Assembly (NCBI GenBank): GCA_017473015.1
Contig: JAFUNP010000012.1
Span: forward strand, 18,245 to 82,244
DNA from: Oscillospiraceae bacterium
GTDB taxonomy: Bacteria; Bacillota; Clostridia; Oscillospirales; Ruminococcaceae
Direction of reading: 5' to 3'
DNA length: 64,000 nt
This document shows, one piece after another, positions 37,150-46,266 of this stretch (the stretch's first letter is position 1; each line of letters opens with the position of its first letter). A program made the translations under genes and the position numbers. The notes below the pieces were generated by a model that worked only from the letters and a program-made list of their open reading frames with translations, searched no databases and had not been told where the DNA came from.

Positions 37150-37995
37150 GTGTTTAGAGTATTGGATAAAAAACAGCTTAATGATTCTACTTATTCCATG
37201 ACAATATATGCGCCCCTGGTATCACAAAACATTCATCCGGGTCAGTTTGTTATGGTGATGGCAGATGAAAACAGCGAAAGAATACCTCTTACAATTGCAG
37301 ATTTCAATAAAGAAGAGGGTAGTGTTACCATAATTTTTCAGGCTATCGGCGGTTCAACAATAAAACTTGCCAGCAAAAATACCGGTGAAGAAATAGCCCA
37401 TTTTGCAGGTCCTCTGGGTATACCTACCGAACTGGAAGGCATTAAAAATGCCTGTGTTATCGGTGGTGGTGTTGGCTGTGCAATTGCTTTGCCACAGGCC
37501 AAATGGCTGAAAAACCATGGTGCTGCAGTTGATGTGATAGCAGGCTTCAGAAATAAAGATATTATTATTCTTGAAGATGAAATGAAAAATGCGGCTACTG
37601 CACTGACTATATGTACAGATGACGGTTCTTACGGTGTAAAAGGCTTTGTAACAAATGTACTGAAAGAAAATATAGAATCAGGAAAAAATTATGATTGTGT
37701 TATAGCTATAGGTCCCGTGCCCATGATGAAAGCAGTAAGCGATATTACAAAGGAATATGGCATAAAAACTATTGTCAGTCTTAACCCTATCATGATTGAC
37801 GGCACCGGTATGTGCGGCGGCTGTAGAGTAAATGTGGACGGTAAGGTTAAATTTGCCTGTGTAGATGGCCCCGATTTTGATGGCCACAAAGTTGATTTCA
37901 AAGAACTGATGATAAGAAACAATATGTATAGAAACCAGGAAGCAGAGCACAAAAATCATATCTGCAGATTGTACGGAGGTAAGGGAAATGTATAA
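37150..37995 (+). CDS. nfnA: NfnA-like ferredoxin:NADP oxidoreductase, FAD/2Fe-2S subunit
   Basis: A 281-residue FNR-like flavoprotein. An FAD-binding beta barrel (ending near residue 95) is followed by a nucleotide-binding part (VIGGGVGCAIALPQAK) and C-terminal cysteines GTGMCGGCRV ... FACVDGPDFDGH for a [2Fe-2S] cluster. With the next gene it should form an NfnAB-type enzyme coupling NADH, NADPH and ferredoxin, or a related GltB-independent oxidoreductase. The start is GTG after ATGAGGATA. It overlaps the partner gene by 8 nt. Confidence 0.87.
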   Translation: MFRVLDKKQLNDSTYSMTIYAPLVSQNIHPGQFVMVMADENSERIPLTIADFNKEEGSVTIIFQAIGGSTIKLASKNTGEEIAHFAGPLGIPTELEGIKNACVIGGGVGCAIALPQAKWLKNHGAAVDVIAGFRNKDIIILEDEMKNAATALTICTDDGSYGVKGFVTNVLKENIESGKNYDCVIAIGPVPMMKAVSDITKEYGIKTIVSLNPIMIDGTGMCGGCRVNVDGKVKFACVDGPDFDGHKVDFKELMIRNNMYRNQEAEHKNHICRLYGGKGNV

Positions 37996-39367
37996 TAAGC
38001 AGGAATTTAAAACTCCGATGCCTCATCAGGAACCGAATGTACGAAATAAAAATTTCAAGGAAGTAAGCACAGGTTATACTCTGGAAGATGCAATCAACGA
38101 AGCAAACCGCTGTCTTAACTGTAAAACAAAACCTTGTATCAGTGGCTGTCCTGTAAATGTAGATATTCCGGATTTTATTTCTTTTATTAAAGACGGCGAT
38201 ATTGAATCTGCTTACAGAAAAATCAAAGAAAAGAACTTTCTGCCTGCAGTATGTGGTCGCGTGTGCCCACAGGAAAACCAGTGTGAAAAACTGTGTGTAC
38301 GCGGTATAAAAAATGAAAGTGTGGGCATAGGCCGTTTGGAAAGGTTCTGTGCTGACTGGGCCAGAGAAAATGGTGTAGAAACAGAAACTCTGTCACAGGA
38401 AAAAACAGACAAAAAAGTAGCTGTTATCGGTGCCGGTCCTGCAGGTCTTACCTGTGCAGGTGTACTGGCACAGGCTGGTGTAGAAGTTGAAATTTTTGAG
38501 TCACTCAACAAAGCCGGTGGTGTATTGTCTTATGGTATACCTGAATTCCGTCTCCCGAAATCTATTGTGAGATACGAAGTGGAAAACCTGGAAAAACTGG
38601 GGGTAAAAATTCACACAGATGTTATTGTAGGCCGTACTGTCACTATTCCACAGCTGGAAGAAATGGGATTTGATGCATTTTTCATCGGCAGTGGTGCTGG
38701 TTTGCCATCATTTATGGGAATTGAAGGTGAGGGCCTGGCCGGTGTGTTTTCAGCAAATGAATTTCTTACCCGTGCAAATCTGATGGAATGTTACAAAGAA
38801 GAAAAAGATACTCCCGCACCGCAGCTGAAAAAAGTAGTTGTTGTGGGCGGAGGTAATGTAGCAATGGATGCAGCCCGTGTGGCTAAAAGAATGGGTAGCG
38901 ATGTGAGCATTGTTTATCGCCGCGGTGTTGAACAAATGCCTGCAAGAAAAGAAGAAATCCATCATGCACAGGAAGAAGGCATTCATTTTCTGACACTGAA
39001 TAATCCTGTAAGAATCATCGGTGATGAAAACGGATTTGTAAAACAGATTGAGTGCATAAAGATGGAGCTTACTGAACCGGATGCATCCGGTCGCCGCGGT
39101 GTAAAAGCTGTGGAAGGCAGTGAATTCCTTTTGGATGTGGACGGCGTGATTATGGCTATAGGTACCAGCCCTAATCCGCTGCTGAAATCTACTATCAACG
39201 GCATTGAAGTAAACCGTCGAGGTGGTTTTGTAACAGATGAAAATATGCGCACCTCCATACCTAACATCTGGGCCGGTGGTGATGCCGTTACAGGTTCTGC
39301 CACAGTTATTGAAGCTATGGGTGCCGGACAGAAAGCTGCAAAATCTATTCTTGAATATCTCAAATAA
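37988..39367 (+). CDS. nfnB: NfnB/GltD-like NADPH-dependent oxidoreductase
   Basis: A 459-residue flavin protein of the glutamate synthase small-subunit type. The N-terminal part has cysteines for two [4Fe-4S] clusters (RCLNCKTKPCISGCPVNVD and CGRVCPQENQCEKLC). An FAD site VIGAGPAGLTCAG, an NAD(P) site VVVGGGNVAMDAARVAKRMG and a C-terminal GGDAVTGSATVIEAMGAGQK follow. No large GltB subunit is nearby, so an NfnAB transhydrogenase role is more likely than glutamate synthesis. Last gene before a terminator. Confidence 0.9.
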   Translation: MYNKQEFKTPMPHQEPNVRNKNFKEVSTGYTLEDAINEANRCLNCKTKPCISGCPVNVDIPDFISFIKDGDIESAYRKIKEKNFLPAVCGRVCPQENQCEKLCVRGIKNESVGIGRLERFCADWARENGVETETLSQEKTDKKVAVIGAGPAGLTCAGVLAQAGVEVEIFESLNKAGGVLSYGIPEFRLPKSIVRYEVENLEKLGVKIHTDVIVGRTVTIPQLEEMGFDAFFIGSGAGLPSFMGIEGEGLAGVFSANEFLTRANLMECYKEEKDTPAPQLKKVVVVGGGNVAMDAARVAKRMGSDVSIVYRRGVEQMPARKEEIHHAQEEGIHFLTLNNPVRIIGDENGFVKQIECIKMELTEPDASGRRGVKAVEGSEFLLDVDGVIMAIGTSPNPLLKSTINGIEVNRRGGFVTDENMRTSIPNIWAGGDAVTGSATVIEAMGAGQKAAKSILEYLK

Positions 39368-39375
39368 TCATTATT

Positions 39376-39408
39376 ATCCCTGCGGTCGAATATCCGCAGG
39401 GATTTTTT
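39376..39408 (+). terminator. Rho-independent terminator after nfnB
   Basis: ATCCCTGCGG / CCGCAGGGAT stem with an 8-nt loop and six T. Confidence 0.9.
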
Positions 39409-39439
39409 CATATATTTGATTTATAGGGAGGGATTAAAT

Positions 39440-40201
39440 ATGTGGCAAAATGAAACAGCTGAAAATACAGAGCTTATGGAAAACTATAAAAAGGTTATCA
39501 AAAAAAGCAGACAGAAAGCTGACAGTGTATTATACATAAATGTACAGATTTTTTTTGCATTGGTAATAGTTGTTATGTCGTTTATGTTTAAAACAGGCAG
39601 TGCGGATACTTTTTCTTATGTAAAAGAAAATTATGACTACTTTTTTGAAACCGACACTTATAGGGAAAGCACATTTTCATACAACAGTTTTATAGACAAA
39701 ATGGAAAGTGAGCTGAGCGCCAGATATGCCCAACTGGTTACAGTGTTCAACAGTAGAGGAAGTGCTGATATAATACCAGCAGGAGTCAGCACAGCAAGAT
39801 ATTATCCCAAAGAAATGGCTGTGACACCTGCACAGGGATATGTTTCTTCTCCATATGGAATACGCACCAACCCCTTTAACAGTAAAGAAAAAGAGTTCCA
39901 TACCGGAATAGATATTGCCGCTCCCAAAGGAACTTTTATACGCGCTGCTTTTACCGGTACTGTGACCGCAGCATCATTTTCAAGAACAGCAGGAAATTAT
40001 ATAAAAATAGAGTCTGCTGACGAAATATCAACACTGTATGCTCACAATCAGTTTTTATTGGTAAAAGAAGGGGACAGAGTAATGGCTGGACAGGTGATAG
40101 CTACTATGGGGGAAACTGGCCTTGCCACCGGTCCCCATCTGCATTTTGAATTTATATCCGATGGTGTACGCTATAACCCAGTATATGTGCTTGATATATA
40201 A
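39440..40201 (+). CDS. spoIVFA: M23-family membrane protein, probable SpoIVFA
   Basis: A 253-residue protein with a membrane segment at about residues 32-50 and an extracytoplasmic C-terminal M23/LytM domain: FHTGIDIAAPKGTFI, then GPHLHFEF near the end. The metal residues His, Asp and HxH appear to be kept, unlike many degenerate SpoIVFA proteins. It is followed at once by an M50 protease, as spoIVFA-spoIVFB are in Bacillus, where SpoIVFA holds and inhibits SpoIVFB until engulfment. The start at MWQNETAEN follows AGGGAGG. The sporulation assignment comes mainly from the gene pair. Confidence 0.68.
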   Translation: MWQNETAENTELMENYKKVIKKSRQKADSVLYINVQIFFALVIVVMSFMFKTGSADTFSYVKENYDYFFETDTYRESTFSYNSFIDKMESELSARYAQLVTVFNSRGSADIIPAGVSTARYYPKEMAVTPAQGYVSSPYGIRTNPFNSKEKEFHTGIDIAAPKGTFIRAAFTGTVTAASFSRTAGNYIKIESADEISTLYAHNQFLLVKEGDRVMAGQVIATMGETGLATGPHLHFEFISDGVRYNPVYVLDI

Positions 40202-40203
40202 CC

Positions 40204-40731
40204 ATGTTTTTATTTTTATTTATTTCTTTTATCGGCCTGTCTTTTGACAGGCTTAATATTTTTAAATACTGTCTTATTTCTTGTATACTGCACGAGTGTG
40301 GTCATATAATTGCTCACAAGATACTGACAGGATACTGGCCGCAGATAACAGTCGGCCCTTTTGGTTTTACAATGAAAAACAATGTTTCATTTCATAAATA
40401 TTATAATGTAATACTGTTTGCCGGTCCGTTTGTAAATTTGCTTTGTGCGCTGATAGGCAGTATTTTTCTGGTTTCAGAATTTACATTAAACAGATATATT
40501 TTTACGCTTGTTAACTGTGCTGTCTTTATTTTTAATATGATGCCGGTTTATTATCTTGACGGTGGGCAAATTTTATATAATAAATCACGGTTTTATCAGA
40601 AGAAATATAGAAAAATCAGTGCTTTTTCTTTATTTGTGTTAAGTGTAATGGTGTGTGGCTTTACAGGCGAATTTATAATTCTTACTCTGCCGGTCATCTA
40701 TTATATTGTCAATATTTCAAATGATATTTGA
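40204..40731 (+). CDS. spoIVFB: M50 site-2 protease, probable SpoIVFB
   Basis: A 175-residue polytopic zinc metalloprotease. The zinc motif CILHECGHIIAH (HExxH form HECGH) is at about residues 28-39 and the third-ligand region YYLDGGQIL at about 119-127. In endospore formers SpoIVFB cleaves pro-sigma-K in the mother cell. It is shorter than the 288-residue Bacillus protein and lacks the C-terminal CBS domain. It starts 2 nt after spoIVFA, so it is coupled. The radical SAM pair that follows is a known clostridial neighbour. Confidence 0.7.
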   Translation: MFLFLFISFIGLSFDRLNIFKYCLISCILHECGHIIAHKILTGYWPQITVGPFGFTMKNNVSFHKYYNVILFAGPFVNLLCALIGSIFLVSEFTLNRYIFTLVNCAVFIFNMMPVYYLDGGQILYNKSRFYQKKYRKISAFSLFVLSVMVCGFTGEFIILTLPVIYYIVNISNDI

Positions 40732-40756
40732 AAAACAACAGTATATATGGTATATT
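40728..40756 (+). promoter_or_regulatory. promoter of the radical SAM pair
   Basis: TTGAAA and TATATT with 17 bp between, overlapping the end of the M50 gene. Confidence 0.55.
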
Positions 40757-40783
40757 TAATATATTAAACTGTTGGAGGCTCTG

Positions 40784-42634
40784 ATGATAGATAACAAGCT
40801 GAAGTCAATACTGCTGTCTGTTCAGAAACCGGCCAGATATACTGGCGGTGAACCAGGCTGCATTATAAAAAATAAAGAAGATATAGATGTGCATTTTGCG
40901 TTTTGCTTTCCTGATACATACGAAGTAGGTATGTCTCACTTGGGTATGAAAATCCTGTATGATGCAATGAACAAACAGGATAACATCTGGTGTGAAAGAG
41001 TATTTGCCCCATGGACAGATATGCATGCCAAAATGAAAGAAAATAATATTCCTCTTTATACACTGGAGAGCAAAACACCGCTTAACGAAGTGGATATAAT
41101 TGGTTTTACTCTCCAATATGAACTTTCATATACAAATATTCTCCAGGTGCTTGACCTGTCCGGTATTCCTTTTATGTCCAAAGACAGGAATGAAAACCAT
41201 CCGCTGATTATCGCAGGCGGCCCATGTACCTGCAATGCTGAACCTGTTGCTGATTTCTTCGATATTATGGCTCTGGGTGAAGGGGAATTCATGAATATCG
41301 AAATCTGCAATGTATACGCAGACTGTAAGAAAAAAGGCCTGTCCCGTCTGGAAACACTGAAAGCCCTGTCAAAAGTGGAAGGTGTTTATGTTCCTTCATT
41401 CTACGATATTGAATATAAAGAAGATGGTACTATCAAGTCCGTAAATCCTCTTTACGGTGCTCCTGTTCCATGCAACAAGGCTATTGTAAGGGATTTTGCA
41501 AATCATCCGTTTCCTACAGAAACAGTTGTTCCTATGCTGACAGCAATTCACAACAGAGCAATGGTGGAAGTTCTTCGTGGCTGTATCCGTGGCTGCCGTT
41601 TCTGCCAGGCCGGTTTCATATATCGCCCTTTCAGAGAAAGAAATGTGGACATGCTCAACCAGGGTGCTTATGACCTGTGCAAAAACACCGGTTATGAAGA
41701 AGTTTCCCTCACTTCACTTTCCACCAGTGACCATTCACAGCTGGAAAAACTGCTGGATGATATGGAAGGCTGGACTCAGGAGCAGAAGGTAAATATTGCT
41801 TTGCCGTCGCTGCGTGTGGATAATTTCAGCGAATCACTTATTGAAAAAACCACAAAAATCCGTAAATCCGGTCTGACATTTGCACCGGAAGCCGGCACAC
41901 AGCGCCTGCGTGACATTATCAATAAAAATGTTACAGAAGAAGAAATCGAAAAGACTGCAAAAATTGCTTTTGCCGGCGGTTATACACACGTAAAACTCTA
42001 CTTTATGATGGGTCTGCCAGGTGAAACAATGGAAGATATCAAAGGTATCATTGACACAGCACAGAAAATTATTGATATTTTCTGGTCTATGCCAAACAGA
42101 CCAAAAGGAAAACCTGAAGTTTCCATTTCTGTGGCCACTTTTATTCCTAAACCATTTACACCATTCCAGTTCTTCGGCCAGAATGACAGTGAATTAATCA
42201 AAGAAAAACAGGCTTATCTGCTGGAATGTGCCAAAGTAAACAAACGTATCAAAGTGAGCTACAACGACCCTCAGACAAGCATTATTGAAGCTGTGCTGGC
42301 ACGCGGCGACCGCAGATTGTCCAAAGTAATACTGGATGCATACAAAGGCGGCGCTATGTTTGATAGCTGGTATGAATGCTTTAAATATGATGTATGGCAG
42401 AAAGCTTTTGCGGACAACAATATTGACACCGCTTTCTATGCCAACAGATTCCGTCCTTATGATGAAATCAATCCTTGGGACCATATAAATTATGGTGTTT
42501 CCAAAAAGTTCCTTATTGAAGATTATGAACGCTCACTGCAGGCTATCACATCAAAACCATGTAACAAACAGTGCTACAACTGCGGTGCAAACAAACTTTT
42601 AGGGAGGGCATGTTTTGAATACAACAAGAATTAA
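40784..42634 (+). CDS. B12-binding radical SAM protein, TIGR03960 type
   Basis: A 616-residue radical SAM protein. The N-terminal part has B12-binding-like features; the radical SAM motif is RGCIRGCRFCQAGF (CxxxCxxC). SLSTSDHSQLE and TFAPEAGTQRLRDIINKNV are typical of TIGR03960. A C-terminal CNKQCYNCGANK adds four cysteines for a further metal or cluster. The function in the family is not established; its linkage to rRNA or ribosomal genes suggests RNA modification. The start at MIDNKLKS is fixed by GGAGG. It overlaps the next gene by 20 nt. Confidence 0.85.
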   Translation: MIDNKLKSILLSVQKPARYTGGEPGCIIKNKEDIDVHFAFCFPDTYEVGMSHLGMKILYDAMNKQDNIWCERVFAPWTDMHAKMKENNIPLYTLESKTPLNEVDIIGFTLQYELSYTNILQVLDLSGIPFMSKDRNENHPLIIAGGPCTCNAEPVADFFDIMALGEGEFMNIEICNVYADCKKKGLSRLETLKALSKVEGVYVPSFYDIEYKEDGTIKSVNPLYGAPVPCNKAIVRDFANHPFPTETVVPMLTAIHNRAMVEVLRGCIRGCRFCQAGFIYRPFRERNVDMLNQGAYDLCKNTGYEEVSLTSLSTSDHSQLEKLLDDMEGWTQEQKVNIALPSLRVDNFSESLIEKTTKIRKSGLTFAPEAGTQRLRDIINKNVTEEEIEKTAKIAFAGGYTHVKLYFMMGLPGETMEDIKGIIDTAQKIIDIFWSMPNRPKGKPEVSISVATFIPKPFTPFQFFGQNDSELIKEKQAYLLECAKVNKRIKVSYNDPQTSIIEAVLARGDRRLSKVILDAYKGGAMFDSWYECFKYDVWQKAFADNNIDTAFYANRFRPYDEINPWDHINYGVSKKFLIEDYERSLQAITSKPCNKQCYNCGANKLLGRACFEYNKN

Positions 42635-43268
42635 GTTTCAGAAAGTGGGCCTTGCCATTTACTTTTCACATCTGGACCTGCAGAAGGTAATGCAGCGCGC
42701 ACTGAAAAAATCAGGTCTGCCTGTATGGTATTCCAAAGGTTTCAATCCTCATATCTATATGACATTTACACTGCCTCTTTCACTGGGACAGGAAAGCCTG
42801 TGCGAAAGCTTTGATTTCCGCCTGAACGAAGAACTGACAGAAGCTGAAATTCTCAAAGCAATGGAAGGCACACTGCCACAGGGTATAATCCTGACTGGCG
42901 CAGGTGCTCCTGATTACGAGGCAAAAGAAATCAAATATGCCCTGTACAAAATCACTCTCTATGGTGACAGGGAAGCGCTGAAAAAAGCTATGGCCGATTA
43001 CGAAGCTGCTGAAAAAGTGACTGTAATAAAACAGAGCAAAAAGACCAGCAAGGAAGTAAACTTGAAATCAGAAATCAGAAACCTGCAGCTGACAGGGGAA
43101 GAGGAAGACAGTGTTACATTTACAGCACTTTTCCCGGCAGGTATCGACTATAATCTGAATCCTGCGCTGCTGGTGGAATATTTCCGGAATAATTACGGAA
43201 TTGACGCCAATGCAACCGATTACCTCAGACAGAATCTTCTGAATGAAAAACTGGAAATTCTCCAGTAA
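42615..43268 (+). CDS. TIGR03936 family radical SAM-associated protein (DUF2344)
   Basis: A 217-residue protein nearly always encoded beside TIGR03960 and often fused to it. The N-terminal FQKVGLAIYFSHLDLQKVMQRAL and PVWYSKGFNPHIYMTF are diagnostic. It starts with TTG after AGGGAGG, within the end of the preceding gene. Proposed to be the partner subunit of the radical SAM protein; biochemical role unknown. Confidence 0.85.
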   Translation: MNTTRIKFQKVGLAIYFSHLDLQKVMQRALKKSGLPVWYSKGFNPHIYMTFTLPLSLGQESLCESFDFRLNEELTEAEILKAMEGTLPQGIILTGAGAPDYEAKEIKYALYKITLYGDREALKKAMADYEAAEKVTVIKQSKKTSKEVNLKSEIRNLQLTGEEEDSVTFTALFPAGIDYNLNPALLVEYFRNNYGIDANATDYLRQNLLNEKLEILQ

Positions 43269-43296
43269 TTATTGTAAAAAATAAATAAAAAAGTAC

Positions 43297-43325
43297 TTGC
43301 ATTTGTGTATAATATGTGGTATCAT
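43297..43325 (+). promoter_or_regulatory. promoter of rplS leader
   Basis: TTGCAT and TATCAT with 17 bp between. A TATAAT lies within the spacer, but its distance to the -35 is too short to use it. Confidence 0.6.
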
Positions 43326-43332
43326 ATTTAGG

Positions 43333-43437
43333 CGTTAGTATCTGTAGTGCCATCTACAGGGTTAATGTATAACATTAAGCGGGCAGTCCTCTGTCGATAT
43401 AAAGTGTATCGGGTATGAATGTCTGATAAAAAAATGG
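43333..43437 (+). ncRNA. L19 (rplS) leader, candidate autoregulatory RNA
   Basis: The untranslated leader folds into at least three small hairpins: CTGTAG/CTACAG, TTAATGT/ACATTAA, and CGATA/TATCG. It lies immediately upstream of rplS. Firmicute rplS genes are known to carry an L19 leader motif that is thought to bind the protein. The assignment rests on position and hairpins; I could not compare it with the covariance model. Confidence 0.5.
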
Positions 43438-43448
43438 AGGAAAATAAA

Positions 43449-43793
43449 ATGGACGCAATCAAATTGATGACAGAAGGCATGCTGAAAGCCGACAAACCAG
43501 AAGTTAACATTGGTGATACAGTTAAAGTTCACGTAAGAATCAAAGAAGGCGAAAAAGAAAGAATTCAGATTTTTGAAGGTATCGTTATCGCTAAAAAACA
43601 CGGTGGTGTTTCCGAAACATTCACAGTTAGAAAAACATCTTACGGCGTAGGTGTTGAAAGAGTATTCCCAATCAACTCACCATTCGTTGAAAAAGTAGAA
43701 ATTGTTAGATACGGCCGTGTTCGTCGTGCTAAACTGTTCTATCTCAGAGACAGAGTTGGTAAAGCTGCTAAAGTTAAAGAAAAAATCAGATAA
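43449..43793 (+). CDS. rplS: 50S ribosomal protein L19
   Basis: A 114-residue L19 located at the subunit interface of the ribosome. Conserved parts are [50 protein letters not shown] and [20 protein letters not shown]. The start at MDAIKLM follows GGAGG; ten further in-frame codons upstream lie in the leader. Own promoter and terminator. Confidence 0.97.
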   Translation: MDAIKLMTEGMLKADKPEVNIGDTVKVHVRIKEGEKERIQIFEGIVIAKKHGGVSETFTVRKTSYGVGVERVFPINSPFVEKVEIVRYGRVRRAKLFYLRDRVGKAAKVKEKIR

Positions 43794-43799
43794 GATTTT

Positions 43800-43826
43800 A
43801 AGAGGACACATGTTGTCCTCTTTTTT
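43800..43826 (+). terminator. Rho-independent terminator after rplS
   Basis: AAGAGGACA / TGTCCTCTT stem and six T. Confidence 0.88.
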
Positions 43827-43844
43827 ACTTTATAAGGACGAACT

Positions 43845-44360
43845 ATGAAAAAGTTTTTTGAATTAATTGAATCTGCCGCTATTGCCGTATCAGTTATCAC
43901 ACTGATAATACTTTTTGCAGGCCGCTTTATAGTCGTGGACGGCAACTCCATGAATAATACTCTTTATCACGGTGAAAGATTGATAATTTCCAATTTTTTA
44001 TACACACCGGAAAAAGGGGATATTGTGGTAACCGACACAAAAAATGCTTTCGGTCAGCCTTTGATAAAGCGCGTTATTGCAACAGAAGGAGATACACTGA
44101 AAATCGATTACAACACCGGTGATGTTTATGTAAATGGTCAGCTGCTGCAGGAAGATTATATAAAAGAAAAAATAATGGCTACAGGCGGCGGTGTGTATGA
44201 AATAACCATACCGCAAAGCAAACTGTTCCTTATGGGGGACAACAGAAACGCTTCGTCTGACTCCCGTGTGCGGGAAATAGGACCTGTAGACGAAAAAGAT
44301 ATTCTGGGCAGGGTAATCCTGAGAGTATCTCCAATATCCAGATTAGGAAAGGTGAAATAA
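43845..44360 (+). CDS. lepB: signal peptidase I
   Basis: A 171-residue membrane serine protease that processes secreted proteins. One N-terminal membrane segment (about 11-30) is followed by the catalytic Ser in VVDGNSMNNTL and the Lys in PLIKRVIATEGD, then LMGDNRNASSDSR (box E). Length and single membrane segment fit the Gram-positive type. Its stop shares a base with the rbgA start (TAATG). rplS-lepB-ylqF-rnhB is a standard order. Confidence 0.94.
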   Translation: MKKFFELIESAAIAVSVITLIILFAGRFIVVDGNSMNNTLYHGERLIISNFLYTPEKGDIVVTDTKNAFGQPLIKRVIATEGDTLKIDYNTGDVYVNGQLLQEDYIKEKIMATGGGVYEITIPQSKLFLMGDNRNASSDSRVREIGPVDEKDILGRVILRVSPISRLGKVK

Positions 44361-45289
44361 TGAGAGAATTTGAACAGATGGAGCCAAGTTTTGATGAACT
44401 GGCCACCAAAAATGTAAACAGCAAAAGCATTCACTGGTTTCCGGGACACATGATGAAAACTCTCCGCCTGATGGAGAAAGAAATCAAAAATGTGGACGTG
44501 GTTATCAGTCTGCTGGATGCCAGAATTCCTTATTCCAGTCAGAATCCGGAAATAAAGGCAATCGTAAAAAACAAACCTACAGTATATGTTCTGAACAAAC
44601 AGGACCTGGCTGACCCAGACATAACAAACCAGTGGATAAACTATTTCCGCGCAAATGGCATGGGTGCTATCGCCATAAATTCCAAAACCGGCAAAAATGC
44701 AAGAACAGTTATTACCCAGATAGAAAAAGAACTGAAAGACCTTCTGGAACGCAGACAGGCCAAAGGCATAGAGGGTGTTAAAATCCGTGCGATGATGGTA
44801 GGCATTCCTAATGTTGGCAAATCTACTTTTATCAACTCTTTGGCCGGCACACAGCGTGCAAAGGCTGCCGACCGTCCGGGTGTTACCAGAGGCAAGCAGT
44901 GGGTTACAGTGGGCAATTTTGAACTTCTGGATATGCCTGGCGTTCTGTGGCGCAAATTTGAAAACCAGCATATTGCCGCAAACCTTGCTTTTATAGGTTC
45001 TATCAAAGATGATATTCTGGATATAGAATCACTGGCTATGTCACTGATTGAAGAACTGAAAAAAATATATCCCGGCATGCTGATGGAAAGATACAAGCTT
45101 ACATCAGAGGACATAGAGCTTGAAAACTACGATATTCTCCGTAAAATCGCCCGTAAAAGAGGCATGCTGCTGCCAGGTAATGAAGAAAATACTGAGCGTG
45201 CAGCAATCATGCTGTGCGATGAATTCCGTGCATCAAAATTAGGCAGAATAAGCCTTGAAAAACCAGGTGACTATGAACAGACTGTATGA
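44360..45289 (+). CDS. rbgA: ribosome biogenesis GTPase YlqF/RbgA
   Basis: A 309-residue circularly permuted GTPase for late 50S assembly. The G motifs are in permuted order: G4 VLNKQDLAD, then G1 GIPNVGKST, G3 DMPGVLW. The N-terminal WFPGHMMKTLRLM is characteristic. It overlaps rnhB by 17 nt. Confidence 0.94.
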   Translation: MREFEQMEPSFDELATKNVNSKSIHWFPGHMMKTLRLMEKEIKNVDVVISLLDARIPYSSQNPEIKAIVKNKPTVYVLNKQDLADPDITNQWINYFRANGMGAIAINSKTGKNARTVITQIEKELKDLLERRQAKGIEGVKIRAMMVGIPNVGKSTFINSLAGTQRAKAADRPGVTRGKQWVTVGNFELLDMPGVLWRKFENQHIAANLAFIGSIKDDILDIESLAMSLIEELKKIYPGMLMERYKLTSEDIELENYDILRKIARKRGMLLPGNEENTERAAIMLCDEFRASKLGRISLEKPGDYEQTV

Positions 45290-45893
45290 ATATGACAATG
45301 CATTGAGAACTGATTTTCCTGTGGTATGTGGCGCTGATGAAGCAGGCCGTGGCCCGCTGTGTGGTCCTGTGTGCTGCGCTGCAGTGGTACTGCCTGCAGA
45401 TTTTCAGTGTGATGATATAAATGACAGCAAAAAAATCAGTGAGAAGAAAAGGGAAAAACTGTTCGATATAATAATCGAAAACAGTCTGGCTTATTCAATT
45501 ATTATGATTTCACCACAGGAAATAGACAGAATAAACATTCTGAATGCTTCCCTTGAAGGAATGAAAAAAGCTGTTATGTCACTGGATATAACTCCTGATA
45601 TTGTGCTTATAGACGGCAATAAAGTTCCGCAGGATATGCCATACCGCACAGAAAGCGTGGTAAAAGGGGATGCTACCAGCATGAGTATTGCTGCTGCATC
45701 TATTCTGGCAAAAGTTTCCAGAGACAGATATATGGCGAATCTGGACAAAGAATATCCGCAATATCAGCTTTCAAAACATAAAGGCTATCCCACAAAATTG
45801 CACTATGAGCTGATTGCTGAACACGGTATTCAGGATTTTTACCGCAGAAGCTTTTTCACCAAAAGACCGGAGCTGTTATGGACAAAAGACTGA
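45273..45893 (+). CDS. rnhB: ribonuclease HII
   Basis: A 206-residue endonuclease that removes ribonucleotides and RNA primers from DNA. It has the active-site DE pair in CGADEAGRGPLCGPV and the later Asp in LIDGN, with SIAAASILAKVSRDRYM and SKHKGYPTKLHYE. The ATG at 45273 with AGGTGA is preferred; a TTG six codons earlier is possible. It overlaps yraN by 16 nt. Confidence 0.94.
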   Translation: MNRLYEYDNALRTDFPVVCGADEAGRGPLCGPVCCAAVVLPADFQCDDINDSKKISEKKREKLFDIIIENSLAYSIIMISPQEIDRINILNASLEGMKKAVMSLDITPDIVLIDGNKVPQDMPYRTESVVKGDATSMSIAAASILAKVSRDRYMANLDKEYPQYQLSKHKGYPTKLHYELIAEHGIQDFYRRSFFTKRPELLWTKD

Positions 45894-46231
45894 TTGGTAA
45901 GCTGGGAGAAAAGCTGGTGTGCAAATGGTACACTGACAGGAGATACGAACTGCTGAGCGTAAACTACCGCACCCGCTTCGGAGAGATTGACATAATCGCC
46001 CAAAATAAAAACTATATTGTGTTTATTGAAGTAAAAACCCGCAAGGATGCTTCTTTCACACAAGCCAGGGAATATGTTGACAAACGCAAACAACAGCGCA
46101 TAAAGACCGCTGCTGCCTCTTTTCTGGCACATCAAGGTCTGGACGATATGCCTGTGCGTTTTGATGTGGCAGAGGTGTATAACCCGGAAAATAAACCAGT
46201 AATAAATATAATTGAAAATGCATTTGAATAA
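45878..46231 (+). CDS. yraN: YraN family endonuclease-like protein
   Basis: A 117-residue UPF0102/YraN protein with a restriction-endonuclease-like core: GKLGEKLVCKWY, FGEIDIIAQ (acidic site) and VFIEVKTRKDASF. The exact role is unknown. It normally follows rnhB. Complete by length. Confidence 0.9.
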   Translation: MDKRLIGKLGEKLVCKWYTDRRYELLSVNYRTRFGEIDIIAQNKNYIVFIEVKTRKDASFTQAREYVDKRKQQRIKTAAASFLAHQGLDDMPVRFDVAEVYNPENKPVINIIENAFE

Positions 46232-46236
46232 AAAAT

Positions 46237-46266
46237 AAGCTATTGCCTGAGCAATAGCTTTATTTT
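46237..46266. terminator. bidirectional terminator yraN/capA
   Basis: AAGCTATTGC / GCAATAGCTT stem with a CTGA loop and A/T runs on each side, between convergent genes. Confidence 0.85.
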
